Shown in pieces: positions 25,444 through 33,546 of a DNA stretch of 64,000 bases (the stretch's first letter is position 1; each line of letters opens with the position of its first letter). Under the pieces are notes generated by a model that saw only the letters and a list, made by a program, of their open reading frames with translations, was not told where the DNA came from and did no database searches. Both the position numbers and the translations under genes were made by a program. Origin of the DNA: Elusimicrobiaceae bacterium (GTDB lineage: Bacteria; Elusimicrobiota; Elusimicrobia; Elusimicrobiales; Elusimicrobiaceae); NCBI GenBank assembly GCA_017961585.1, contig JAGCWX010000028.1:62001-126000 (forward strand). Direction: 5' to 3'.

Positions 25444-27066
25444 ATGGGACAAGAAAAGGGTTACTTGGCGCTTGTATTACATGCGCACCTACCATTTATC
25501 AAACACCCGGAATACCCGGATTTTTTAGAAGAAGATTGGTTTTACGAAGCCATGGTGGAAACGTACATCCCGCTGCTTAGCGTATTTGAAAAGCTAACGG
25601 AAGAAGGGTGTGATTTCCGGCTGACCATGTCGCTCACGCCGCCCTTGTGCAACATGATGGAAGACCCGTTACTTATTGAACGCTTCCGTCATTATTTAAA
25701 CCAACGGGCTGAACTTTCCGCCAAAGAAATAGAACGTACCCGCGGTACGGAATTTGAAGGCGTTGCGGGCATGTATTACGACAAATTCCGCCGCTACCAA
25801 GATTTATTTGAAAACCGCTATCACGGCCATGTGCTGCAAGGGTTTAAAAAATTCCAAGATATGGGCAAGCTGGAAATTATTACCTGCTGTGCCACACACG
25901 GATATTTGCCCTTGATGGTGCATAAAGAAAGTGTCAACGCACAAATTAAAATTGCCGCACACGATTACCGCAGCCGCTTTGGCAAAAATCCGCGCGGGAT
26001 TTGGTTGGCCGAGTGTGCCTACAACCCGGGCGACGATAAATTCTTGCGCGAGGAAGGCATCCGCTTTTTCTTTACCGAGGCCCACGGCATTTTGCACGGA
26101 ACTCCGCGCCCCAAATACGGCGTGTATGCCCCGGTATATTGTCCGCAAACCGGCGTAGCCGCTTTTGCGCGCGATATGGAATCGGCCCAACAAGTATGGA
26201 GTGCCCAAACCGGCTACCCCGGCGATCACCGCTACCGCGAATTCTACCGCGACTTGGGTTACGATTTGGATTACGATTATATTAGACCCTACCTCCATTC
26301 CGACGGCGTACGCCGCAACATCGGTATGAAATATCATAAAATTACCGGCAAAGTGGGGCTGAACCAAAAACAGGCCTACAACCCCTGGGAAGCGCGCGAA
26401 GTAGCCGCTCAACACGCCGGAAACTTTATGTTCAACCGCCAACAGCAAATTAAATATTTAAGCACCATTTTAGATCGCAAACCGTTGGTAGTATCCATGT
26501 ATGACGCCGAATTATACGGCCACTGGTGGTATGAAGGCATTGATTTCTTGGAATTTTTGTTCAAAAAAATCTATTACGATCAAGACGAAATCAAACTCAT
26601 TACCCCCATGGAATATTTGCAAATGTATCCGGAAAACCAAATGGTGCAACCGTCCATGTCTTCTTGGGGAGATAAGGGCTACCACGATGTGTGGCTCAAC
26701 AGCGGTAACGATTGGATTTACCGGCACCTGATTAAATCTTCCGAGCGGATGACCCAACTGGCCAACCGTTTCCCGGATGCGCAAGGTTTACTACGCCGGG
26801 CGCTCAATCAATTAGCGCGCGAGTTGGTGCTGATGCAATCGTCCGACTGGGCCTTCCTGATGACTACCGGAACCGCCAAGGAATATTCCACCAAGCGCAC
26901 GAAAGATCATATCAAACGTTTCAATGAGCTCTACGAACAAATTATCGGCAACCGTATTGATGAAGGATATGTGTATAGCTTGGAAATGCGCGATTCTATC
27001 TTCCAACAAATTGATTACCGCGCGTATTTGTCTGTTGAGAAAGACAAAATACTGGCCAAGTATTAA
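25444..27066 (+). CDS. GH57 family 1,4-alpha-glucan branching enzyme-like protein
   Basis: This 540-residue enzyme has the GH57 start (GYLALVLHAHLPFIKHPEYP) with the conserved HAHLP, then IWLAECAYNPGDDK with the likely nucleophile Glu. The general acid/base Asp lies in SMYDAELYGHWWYEGIDFL. The C-terminal DUF1957-type helical domain includes LNQLARELVLMQSSDWAFLMTTGTAKEYS. That combination is typical of GH57 branching enzymes, which make alpha-1,6 branches in glycogen. Amylopullulanase or 4-alpha-glucanotransferase activity cannot be excluded without structure-based comparison. It is cytosolic, follows the DUF4912 gene by 1 nt with GGGG upstream, and ends at a bidirectional terminator. Confidence 0.9.
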   Translation: MGQEKGYLALVLHAHLPFIKHPEYPDFLEEDWFYEAMVETYIPLLSVFEKLTEEGCDFRLTMSLTPPLCNMMEDPLLIERFRHYLNQRAELSAKEIERTRGTEFEGVAGMYYDKFRRYQDLFENRYHGHVLQGFKKFQDMGKLEIITCCATHGYLPLMVHKESVNAQIKIAAHDYRSRFGKNPRGIWLAECAYNPGDDKFLREEGIRFFFTEAHGILHGTPRPKYGVYAPVYCPQTGVAAFARDMESAQQVWSAQTGYPGDHRYREFYRDLGYDLDYDYIRPYLHSDGVRRNIGMKYHKITGKVGLNQKQAYNPWEAREVAAQHAGNFMFNRQQQIKYLSTILDRKPLVVSMYDAELYGHWWYEGIDFLEFLFKKIYYDQDEIKLITPMEYLQMYPENQMVQPSMSSWGDKGYHDVWLNSGNDWIYRHLIKSSERMTQLANRFPDAQGLLRRALNQLARELVLMQSSDWAFLMTTGTAKEYSTKRTKDHIKRFNELYEQIIGNRIDEGYVYSLEMRDSIFQQIDYRAYLSVEKDKILAKY

Positions 27067-27080
27067 ACCTTATCACAAAG

Positions 27081-27110
27081 CGCCCCCGGCATAAACCGGG
27101 GGCGTTTAAA
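27081..27110. terminator. Bidirectional terminator between GH57 and pilin copy 3
   Basis: CGCCCCCGG, a short loop and CCGGGGGCG are followed by TTTAAATTT on the plus strand and preceded by AAA on the other. The hairpin lies between two convergent genes. Confidence 0.82.
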
Positions 27111-27127
27111 TTTGAGTGAATCTTTAA

Positions 27128-28327
27128 TTAGCAAGTTTTTCCCGGTTTGTCCGTGCACTCGGCCCAAACCCCACCACCTTCTTTAGGGGTTCCTACAGGG
27201 CAGAAACCTGTTTGACTGCTGCAATAGCTGGTTCCATCATAATTGGAAGGTACACCGCAGGAATCGGCAGAGTTGGCATAGCATACAGAACCGTTTTTAA
27301 ACGTAGAATCTGTACATCCTCCAACCTCCCCATAGCAAAAAGAAGCATTAAAATCAGATCCCGTACAATTCGCGCGTGTAGAAATACAATAAGAGCCACT
27401 CCTAAATTTAGAACTATTACAGCTGTAAATTGATCCGCTGGTTTTCCCTTTTTTATTATTACAATAAGATTGGTTGGTATATGTAGCCCCGTTGCACGTA
27501 TAGGCGCCGGTTGCTTCGCAAAAAGATTTGTTATCGTACGTCGCTTGCGCTCCGCCACAAGAATAAGCATGCCCTGCATAGCACGCACTGCCATTGGAAA
27601 CTGTGGGCTTAGTACATGTGGTAGCTTGGGTAGTTTTGCAGCTATCCCCATTTGTTAAAACAAGGTTGTTATCGCCATTAAATTGCTTGGGGATCCAGCC
27701 GTCCCCGTCGCCCATCAAAGCATAAGCGGTATAGCCCGTTGTAATGGCGCGCGGCAGTTTTTCCCCGCCCAGAGCTGCTTCACAAAGCCAGTTGGCAAGC
27801 TCATTGCCTGTTTGGGCCTCACAGTGAATTTCCCCGGGGAAATTGTCGCTATGGTTTTGCCATACTACATACAAGTTGGGTAAATTTTCCTTGCCTACTA
27901 CCACATAAGCGAAATCCAAATTATCTTTTATCTGAACTTGCGTTCCATCCTCCAACGTAACAGATGCACCTGTAACGCCATCCAAATCAAGCGGCAAATC
28001 CCCAAAATTATTGCTGTAGCGATTGTTTTCTAAATAGTAAGATTCTTGCGCCTCGTGCACGCTTCTTCCCAGGGGCATCAATGCCGAAAACCGACTTTTG
28101 AGTACACTCTTTTGATATTGCGGCACCGCCACGGCGGCCAGGATGCCAATAATTAAAACTACTACTAACAGTTCAATCAGCGTGAACCCGCCGTTATGAC
28201 ATAAAGATGTCATTCCAAACTTGATTTGGAATCTTCCACGCACGTTGTTTGCAAACAGCAACGGCAAGCGTTGAAGATCCTGAATCAAGTTCAGGATGAC
28301 TTTATAAATATATTTTGTTAATTTCAT
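27128..28327 (-). CDS. Pilin-like protein with Cys-rich repeats (copy 3) and repeat-extended leader
   Basis: The ATG at 28325-28327 has GGAAGG 6 nt upstream and gives a 399-residue product. Its leader before the prepilin cleavage site (NGG before FTLIELLVVV) is 47 residues, because a 105-bp palindromic element lies in frame in it. Removing the element would leave a normal 12-residue leader (MKLTKYIYKNGG). An alternative start inside the element (28213) would give MTSLCHNGG, but it has only a poor ribosome site. The mature part matches copies 1 and 2: HCEAQTGNELANWLCEAALGG, then Cys repeats such as GCTDSTFKNGSVC and TCNGATYTNQSYC, and the ending FCPVGTPKEGGGVW. Whether the long leader is processed is unknown. 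Confidence 0.8.
   Translation of the reverse strand: MKLTKYIYKVILNLIQDLQRLPLLFANNVRGRFQIKFGMTSLCHNGGFTLIELLVVVLIIGILAAVAVPQYQKSVLKSRFSALMPLGRSVHEAQESYYLENNRYSNNFGDLPLDLDGVTGASVTLEDGTQVQIKDNLDFAYVVVGKENLPNLYVVWQNHSDNFPGEIHCEAQTGNELANWLCEAALGGEKLPRAITTGYTAYALMGDGDGWIPKQFNGDNNLVLTNGDSCKTTQATTCTKPTVSNGSACYAGHAYSCGGAQATYDNKSFCEATGAYTCNGATYTNQSYCNNKKGKTSGSIYSCNSSKFRSGSYCISTRANCTGSDFNASFCYGEVGGCTDSTFKNGSVCYANSADSCGVPSNYDGTSYCSSQTGFCPVGTPKEGGGVWAECTDKPGKTC
28196..28300. repeat. 105-bp palindromic (REP-like) element inside the pilin leader
   Basis: The element contains three nested or adjacent inverted repeats: ATGACAT/ATGTCAT, ATTCCAAA/TTTGGAAT, and ATCCTGAA/TTCAGGAT. An inner pair ATCTTCCACGC/GCGTTGAAGAT joins the two halves. 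Its outer ends (GTCATTCC/GGATGAC) are those of dispersed palindromic repeats known from many bacterial genomes. It reads VILNLIQDLQ in the pilin frame. Length 105 is 35 codons, so the frame is kept. I did not see a second copy in the window. Confidence 0.75.
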
Positions 28328-28371
28328 ACTTTACCTTCCTATATTAAAATTTTTTCAAAAGGCCTTCTCTT

Positions 28372-28380
28372 ATTATACCA
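28372..28380 (-). promoter_or_regulatory. Extended -10 promoter of pilin copy 3
   Basis: TGGTATAAT on the minus strand is a perfect TGnTATAAT, about 44 nt upstream of the ATG at 28327. Confidence 0.55.
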
Positions 28381-28444
28381 CACTCCTCCCGCAACTTGTT
28401 AAGCTTTTTTTAATTTAAGCCATTTTACTTTTGGATACCCAGGC

Positions 28445-28477
28445 CTTAAGACCTAGATGCGTTTAGGTCTTAAGACC
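28445..28477. promoter_or_regulatory. Palindromic sequence upstream of the secreted-protein promoter
   Basis: An 11-bp perfect inverted repeat (CTTAAGACCTA/TAGGTCTTAAG, 8-nt loop) overlaps a 12-bp palindrome GGTCTTAAGACC. CTTAAGACC thus occurs twice in direct orientation 24 bp apart. It sits just upstream of where the -35 of the following promoter would be, so it may be an operator. A T-run follows, so a terminator is the alternative reading. Confidence 0.4.
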
Positions 28478-28498
28478 CTCGTTTTTTTGCTACGTTAC

Positions 28499-28507
28499 TG
28501 CTATAGT
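28499..28507 (+). promoter_or_regulatory. Extended -10 promoter of the secreted Arg-rich protein gene
   Basis: TGCTATAGT ends 6 nt before the ATG at 28514, predicting a leaderless transcript. No Shine-Dalgarno sequence is present. Confidence 0.5.
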
Positions 28508-28513
28508 ATGAGT

Positions 28514-29557
28514 ATGAAAACATATATTCCACTGTTACTGACTTTATTGTTCATCGGCAGCGCGGCTAGCCCGGCGTTTGCCCAGGTAAAACCGCCTATG
28601 AAATCTATGCGGAGAATATCCCAGGAAAAACTGGATGCCCGCATAGCTGGATCTATTGCGAGACGGGAAAGACGGCAGTTAAGACAACAAAGACGGCAAG
28701 CCCATGAAATAATGGTTACCCGTCAAAAAAACCCAGCCAAACAGATCCTCAATAGAAGAGCCGCCTACGAAGCTCTGCGTGAGGCCGCCTTAAAGGAACT
28801 CGCGTCTCAACAACAAGCTTCCACGCAGATATCCAAGGTAGGAACCGCCAATACAAGTGTGGGTACAAATTTTTACTATGAACCCATTGGAGAAGCCAAC
28901 CCTCCTGTTGCCTTTGCTACAAATACACTGCAGTATTTGCATGATCATCCGCATAGACCTAATTTCTTATTAAAAGAAATTTTAAAAACAGACGGAGTGG
29001 ATGCAGCTTTGGTCACTAAAATCAAGCAGGCGTTAAATCGTCCGGAGATCTCTGTAACGGATGCTGATTTGTCGGCTGCGCTTCAAGAAGCTTATGTTCA
29101 ATATCAGGTTATTTTGGATTTGGCCAAAAGCGATCCTTTGGTGATTGAAACCGTAAACATCTACGAAAATTTAGCGCAAGAATATCAACAATTCGCCCAG
29201 AAAAATAATCGGGGCCCTGTCTTCAACAATGTATGGGAAAGAGACTTATACAACCGAGTAGAAATTATTCTCTACAACAATCCCACTAATAGATTCGGGT
29301 TGGTAATGCCGCACATCAAAAAACTGTATGATTTGACAGGCCGTTTCCCGGCGCCTAGATTGCCGGAACCAGAAACCTTGGCCGGGATTAGACATTTCTT
29401 TAGAGAGAACCATTTTCTCCCTCGCCCCGTGTGGCAACGGGATTTGCTAAACCCCGTAACCAGCGAAGAAACTTTCTTTGAAGTAATGGAATTTTGGAAA
29501 GCCCGAAGCCCTAACTTTAAACAGGAAATGGATAATTTAAATTCCACATTACCTTAG
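28514..29557 (+). CDS. Secreted protein of unknown function, Arg-rich N-terminus
   Basis: I do not recognise a family. The product (347 aa) starts MKTYIPLLLTLLFIGSAASP and has a clear signal peptide with cleavage likely after AFA. A strongly basic, helical stretch follows (SIARRERRQLRQQRRQAHEI) and then a mostly alpha-helical region with no known catalytic motif. The C-terminal half contains RLPEPETLAGIRHFFRENHF. It is probably periplasmic. The ATG at 28514 is chosen from promoter spacing (6 nt after the -10); the in-frame ATG at 28508 is two codons longer. It stands alone between a pilin gene and greA, preceded by a palindromic sequence and followed by a bidirectional terminator. Confidence 0.7.
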   Translation: MKTYIPLLLTLLFIGSAASPAFAQVKPPMKSMRRISQEKLDARIAGSIARRERRQLRQQRRQAHEIMVTRQKNPAKQILNRRAAYEALREAALKELASQQQASTQISKVGTANTSVGTNFYYEPIGEANPPVAFATNTLQYLHDHPHRPNFLLKEILKTDGVDAALVTKIKQALNRPEISVTDADLSAALQEAYVQYQVILDLAKSDPLVIETVNIYENLAQEYQQFAQKNNRGPVFNNVWERDLYNRVEIILYNNPTNRFGLVMPHIKKLYDLTGRFPAPRLPEPETLAGIRHFFRENHFLPRPVWQRDLLNPVTSEETFFEVMEFWKARSPNFKQEMDNLNSTLP

Positions 29558-29577
29558 ACTGTTGTTCCTACACACAC

Positions 29578-29607
29578 AAAAAGCCCCACTTACCAGTGGG
29601 GCTTTTT
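29578..29607. terminator. Bidirectional terminator between the secreted-protein gene and greA
   Basis: A 13-bp perfect stem (AAAAAGCCCCACT/AGTGGGGCTTTTT) with a TACC loop has A and T runs on both sides and serves two convergent genes. Confidence 0.92.
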
Positions 29608-29621
29608 ATGAGATATATTTT

Positions 29622-30095
29622 TTATTTATATTCCAATTTCACCAATTTATAGGTACGTGGACCACGTGGCAATTGGGCTTCAAAAACGTCGCCCTCTTTT
29701 TTACCCAGCACCCCATTGGCCAATGGAGATTTGACCGATAGGAGCCCTTTGTCCGGATTGGCTTCAGCCGGGCCTACCAATGTATAGGTAAATTCCAGGT
29801 CTGCCACTTCGTCTTTAATGGTAACAGTGGCCCCAATGCGGGCTTCACTCTTATCCACCGTTAGATCATCCGTAATTTGGGCGTTGCGTAAGCGGGTTTC
29901 CAACTCATTAATGCGAGAAAGGGTTTCTGCTTGTTTTTCTTTGGCGGCATGATACTCGGCATTCTCTTTCAAATCACCCTGAGCGGCGGCTGTACCGATC
30001 TCATCAGAAAGTTGGGCCTTAATTTCTTTTAAATTTTTGAGTTCTTCCAGCAATTCCTCATATTTTTTGCGGCTTACATAAAACACTTCAGACAT
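29622..30095 (-). CDS. greA: Transcription elongation factor GreA
   Basis: GreA rescues backtracked RNA polymerase by stimulating transcript cleavage. The 157-residue protein has the usual size. It begins with a coiled-coil hairpin (YVSRKKYEELLEELKNLKEI ... GDLKENAEYHAAKEKQAETL), whose GDLKENAEY tip carries the conserved acidic residues. The FKBP-like C-terminal domain follows (ARIGATVTIKDEVADLEFTY ... LSVKSPLANGVLGKKEGDVF). AAGGAG precedes the ATG by 6 nt. It is a single-gene unit, divergent from the serine protease and convergent with the secreted-protein gene. Confidence 0.97.
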   Translation of the reverse strand: MSEVFYVSRKKYEELLEELKNLKEIKAQLSDEIGTAAAQGDLKENAEYHAAKEKQAETLSRINELETRLRNAQITDDLTVDKSEARIGATVTIKDEVADLEFTYTLVGPAEANPDKGLLSVKSPLANGVLGKKEGDVFEAQLPRGPRTYKLVKLEYK

Positions 30096-30177
30096 AATCT
30101 ACTCCTTACTGCTACTGCTTTCCTACAGTGTACTATTTCAAAAGCCGGATTTCAACTATGCCGATGACCGGCATTAT

Positions 30178-30186
30178 TGCTATAAT
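30178..30186 (+). promoter_or_regulatory. Extended -10 promoter of the serine protease gene
   Basis: TGCTATAAT ends 6 nt before the ATG at 30193. The short AGGTTT between them is too close to serve as a normal ribosome site on a leadered mRNA, so a leaderless transcript is likely. Confidence 0.6.
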
Positions 30187-30192
30187 AGGTTT

Positions 30193-30951
30193 ATGAGAAA
30201 CTGGGTGGCGGGTATTTTATTAAGCAGTATCTTGTGCAATCCCGTTTTTGCACAGCATGATCACGTGCAAATTGCCCAGCAAAATATGCCCGCTGTAGTG
30301 GTGGTAAATGTACTAAAAAAAGACGGGGGCACCTTCTCCGGCACGGGCTTTATCCTCACGCAAGACGGGCTTATGGCAACCAGCCGCCACGTACTGGAAG
30401 ATGCACTCTACGTCAATGTTACCTTTAACAACGCTGTCGTTTCGGGGGAAGCCATCCCTTTGGCAGAGCAAGAAAATACCGATTTGGCCCTTTTAAAAAT
30501 CAGCGCACAGCACTTGCCCTACATTACTTTGGGGAATTCCGACACGGTCCGCCCGGGGCAAACCATTACCGTCATTGGGAATCCGCGCCGGCTGCAAAAT
30601 ACTGTTACTTCCGGCATTATCAGCCAAGTGCGCCAAAAAGAAGATCTGATTTGGCACCAAATCAGCGCGCCTATTTCCCCCAGCTCCAGCGGCAGCCCAA
30701 TCTTTGACGAAAACGGGAAAGTAATTTCTATTGCATTTGCCAGCATGGCCGGGGAAAACAACCAAAATTTGAACTTTGCTATCCCGGTAAATTATCTGCG
30801 GGAATTATTAACGGCCAATGGGTTTAGCGTGGAAGATCCCACACCCGAAGAGCCCACAAACCCGTTATGGAGACATTTGCAAAAGTCTTGGCAGATTTCA
30901 AAACGATTATTCACGCGGTGGTTTTCTAAACCGCAAACAGTTAACCCATAA
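30193..30951 (+). CDS. Trypsin-like serine protease (DegP/HtrA protease domain only)
   Basis: The 252-residue protein has a signal peptide (MRNWVAGILLSSILCNPVFA) and one trypsin-like domain. The triad is visible as His in ATSRHVLED, Asp in ENTDLALLKI and Ser in SSSGSPIFDENG. The last motif differs from the usual GNSGGP. No PDZ domain follows, only a short basic C-terminus. It is therefore shorter than DegP, DegQ or DegS and probably acts as a free periplasmic protease; substrates are unknown. It is followed 12 bp later by a large anchored protein with AGAGGAAA in the gap. It may be the first gene of an envelope cluster. Confidence 0.88.
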   Translation: MRNWVAGILLSSILCNPVFAQHDHVQIAQQNMPAVVVVNVLKKDGGTFSGTGFILTQDGLMATSRHVLEDALYVNVTFNNAVVSGEAIPLAEQENTDLALLKISAQHLPYITLGNSDTVRPGQTITVIGNPRRLQNTVTSGIISQVRQKEDLIWHQISAPISPSSSGSPIFDENGKVISIAFASMAGENNQNLNFAIPVNYLRELLTANGFSVEDPTPEEPTNPLWRHLQKSWQISKRLFTRWFSKPQTVNP

Positions 30952-30963
30952 AGAGGAAATTCT

Positions 30964-32907
30964 ATGAAAAAAACCATTCTAAAAGTTGCCTTTGTAGCTG
31001 CGTGTATTGCGGCAATTGTGTTTTTGCTGTTGCCTTTTTTGGAAACCACCCCGCCCGCTACCACGGATCTCAAATCGGTCCAACCCCAAGTGGACACTTC
31101 CGAAAATCCTTTGGCAACTATTGCCAAACGCCTCTCTTCGCTATTCGGGCGTAAAACCCGCGAAGGGAACAAAATAAATGCACCCCTTGCAAATACTTCT
31201 TCCGCCAATTCTCCGCTTCAATTGGCCTCGGCCCGCCACGCCGCTATGCCGGCTCAACGTACGGAAGCAACGGCCCAACCCGCTTCGCAAGCAGCTGCTA
31301 CCCAAACTATAGCCGTTCCCCCCGCGGATGTACAGGAAGAATATGGGAACGCCACCATTCAAACCGATGATGGCGAGTGGGTCCTCATCCGGCAAACTGC
31401 TCCGCAAAACAGCACCCCGGGCATGCATGAAGTAAACGTGCACGACAATCCTTACGATCGTTATGTAAAACAGGAACGCGCCCGCCGCTTAAGACCGGCC
31501 GCTCAACCGCAACAAGAAATACCGGACTCCAAATGGGCGCGGCTGATTCAACCGTTTAAAAATTTCTTCTTTATGCACCCGAAAGAAACTTCTAAACCTT
31601 CGCGCGAGGCCAAAGCACACTCCTTGGCACAAGACCGCGCCTTGCAATTGGCTTCGGCCAGGGACCGCCTTTCTGCCGCGCCGCGGGTGCCTACCGTGGA
31701 AAACACGCGCATCCCGCTGCCCAATATTACCTTGCAACAATGGGAAAGCATGACTGAAGAAGAACGCGAAAAAGCACGCGACCGCTATGCCGTGGAACAA
31801 TTTAAAGAAATGCTTTCGGGCGAGCATGCTGCTGATCAAGCCGCCAAAATCGCCGCGGATGCCAAATACCCAAATCCAAAAACAGAACAACAAAAACAAG
31901 AAAAAGCCACTTACACCCAAAAATTAAGTGACAAAGCCAAAGCGGAAATCAAACAACGTCTTTTTGCCGACCTGGAGGCCAAGGCCTCTCAGCAAGAAGC
32001 CGTGGACGAATTGATGGGCATGGGCTGCAAGAATACCTCCCTACCCACTCCGCCCGCGAATGATTACTGCGAGGCCCCCGGTGCCACAACCGGGACTACC
32101 CCCAAGGAAGTGATCGCCCAACAAAAAGTACTTAACGCACAACAGTTTTTTGAATTAACCCATTATAAAGTTACTGCGGAACCCCCCATCACCAATGTGT
32201 TGAGCCCTACCACCCGGCAAACCATTGAACACATCGCAGAAAATTCTTCCGACTCCCAAATGGCCGAAGTATTTCAATTTCTCTATGAGTATCAAAATTG
32301 CGAGAAGGAAACCTGCTACCCCGTGGCAAACGCCAATCCAAGATACCCCCAAATGCCCGACGCGGTAACTATGGCTAACGGCAAGCCCAACCCCGACCCA
32401 ATTGGCCTATACCCCACGCAAGAAGAACCTTTTGTTCAACACAAATTAGAACAATTTAAAGAACAAAATCCTCAAGCTACCGACGATCAACTCAAACAAG
32501 AGGAAGAAAAAGCACGGAAACAATTCCAGGAACATTCCCCAAGTTGGGTTTTTTATAGAGTTGAACACGCCAGGCAAGCATACGACGAAAACAAAACCAT
32601 TTTCTGCGGGAATGATAGGGTGGCTTATCAGCTGGGGCAAGACATTGATAGCCCTAACATCCTTGGGACAAGGCAGTCTTTAGTAGAAAGCAACGGCCCG
32701 GTGGAAGCCAGCCACCAAATGAATGAATCGGCGGCCCAAGACGTAAATGACGCCAACCGAACTAGACAAGATGTCCTCCGCCCCTTATACGTACAAGGGA
32801 CGGCCGACAACTTAAAACAAAACATCAAAGCAGCCATGAAAGGCAACGCGGTTTTGCAGGAGGCCACCCAGGATTTAAACAGCAAAGCAAATTCCGGGTC
32901 TAAATAA
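30964..32907 (+). CDS. Large anchored or secreted protein of unknown function
   Basis: I recognise no family in this 647-residue protein. The N-terminus MKKTILKVAFVAACIAAIVF is a membrane anchor or signal without a lipobox. Residues 30-230 are Ala/Pro/Gln-rich and low in complexity. The rest is charged, Lys/Gln/Glu-rich and helical (EQFKEMLSGEHAADQAAKIA). A motif is found twice: LQLASARHAAMPAQR near residue 80 and LQLASARDRLSAAPR near 223. Several Cys pairs (CKNTSL ... DYCEAPG, and NCEKETCYP) suggest disulfides and a periplasmic location. It lies between a serine protease and a lipoprotein operon, so a cell-envelope role is inferred. A ribosome site (GAGGAA) precedes the start. Confidence 0.65.
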   Translation: MKKTILKVAFVAACIAAIVFLLLPFLETTPPATTDLKSVQPQVDTSENPLATIAKRLSSLFGRKTREGNKINAPLANTSSANSPLQLASARHAAMPAQRTEATAQPASQAAATQTIAVPPADVQEEYGNATIQTDDGEWVLIRQTAPQNSTPGMHEVNVHDNPYDRYVKQERARRLRPAAQPQQEIPDSKWARLIQPFKNFFFMHPKETSKPSREAKAHSLAQDRALQLASARDRLSAAPRVPTVENTRIPLPNITLQQWESMTEEEREKARDRYAVEQFKEMLSGEHAADQAAKIAADAKYPNPKTEQQKQEKATYTQKLSDKAKAEIKQRLFADLEAKASQQEAVDELMGMGCKNTSLPTPPANDYCEAPGATTGTTPKEVIAQQKVLNAQQFFELTHYKVTAEPPITNVLSPTTRQTIEHIAENSSDSQMAEVFQFLYEYQNCEKETCYPVANANPRYPQMPDAVTMANGKPNPDPIGLYPTQEEPFVQHKLEQFKEQNPQATDDQLKQEEEKARKQFQEHSPSWVFYRVEHARQAYDENKTIFCGNDRVAYQLGQDIDSPNILGTRQSLVESNGPVEASHQMNESAAQDVNDANRTRQDVLRPLYVQGTADNLKQNIKAAMKGNAVLQEATQDLNSKANSGSK

Positions 32908-32912
32908 AGAGT

Positions 32913-32941
32913 TTGTTTTACCCACCAAAAATGGGTATAAT
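32913..32941 (+). promoter_or_regulatory. Promoter of the lipoprotein-barrel-TolC operon
   Basis: TTGTTT and TATAAT are separated by exactly 17 nt. The first gene starts 34 nt after the -10, with AGGAAGGAG as ribosome site. Confidence 0.65.
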
Positions 32942-32975
32942 GTACTAAACGCGCACGCGCAGGAAGGAGAAAAAT

Positions 32976-33530
32976 ATGAAAAAATACACCGTATGGGCAG
33001 GTTTAGTCCTTTGTATGGCATTAGCCGCCTGCCACAAACAAGTTGAATATGATCGCAACGACCCTAACCAAGATTATGAACGCTATTTAAATTCTCACGT
33101 ATTTGCCGCCTGTGAAGCCGTGGGGAAACCATATGCACGCTACTCGCTAGCAGATGTACTTAAAAAACCCTCCGGTGATAACCCCAATTATAAAATTACT
33201 TTTGTTAACGGCCCCTGCAGAGGTGCCACCGTTTGGACCACGGAAGTAATTACCAAAACTCAACCGGTAGAAGATGCTTCTTTAATTCCCACCGGCACGT
33301 TGGTGTTGCGCAATTTTGACAACCCCAAAGAACCCTTCAACAAAGAACTTACCGACCATTGGAACATTGGCGTAGTAACCAATACGGACCGCGCCAAAAA
33401 GGGCATCATTGAACTAGGTTTCCCGCGCGACCGCAACGACTTTTTCCCCGCGCGCGAAGGGGCTTACACACACAACGTACGCTACATCTTGCAACCCAAA
33501 GTAAAAGATGTTCGCCAATTTATAAATTAA
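32976..33530 (+). CDS. Lipoprotein of unknown function
   Basis: The 184-residue protein starts MKKYTVWAGLVLCMALAACH with lipobox LAAC, so it is lipidated and attached to a membrane. The mature part has two further Cys (CEAVGK and GPCRGATVW) that may be disulfide-bonded. It is predicted beta-rich toward the end (TGTLVLRNFDNP, NIGVVTNTDRAKKGIIELGF). I do not recognise a family. It is the first gene after a good promoter and is followed after 16 bp by a predicted outer membrane barrel protein, suggesting joint function. Confidence 0.7.
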   Translation: MKKYTVWAGLVLCMALAACHKQVEYDRNDPNQDYERYLNSHVFAACEAVGKPYARYSLADVLKKPSGDNPNYKITFVNGPCRGATVWTTEVITKTQPVEDASLIPTGTLVLRNFDNPKEPFNKELTDHWNIGVVTNTDRAKKGIIELGFPRDRNDFFPAREGAYTHNVRYILQPKVKDVRQFIN

Positions 33531-33546
33531 TTTGAGGAGAAACATA

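Noticed and set aside
25804-26448. 214-codon minus-strand frame opposite GH57
   Set aside because: The plus strand encodes a clear GH57 enzyme here; the antisense frame has no recognisable motif or start signal.
27128-28327. Pilin copy 3 as a pseudogene disrupted by the palindromic element
   Set aside because: The element is 105 bp, keeps the frame without stops, and the mature pilin and Cys repeats remain intact.
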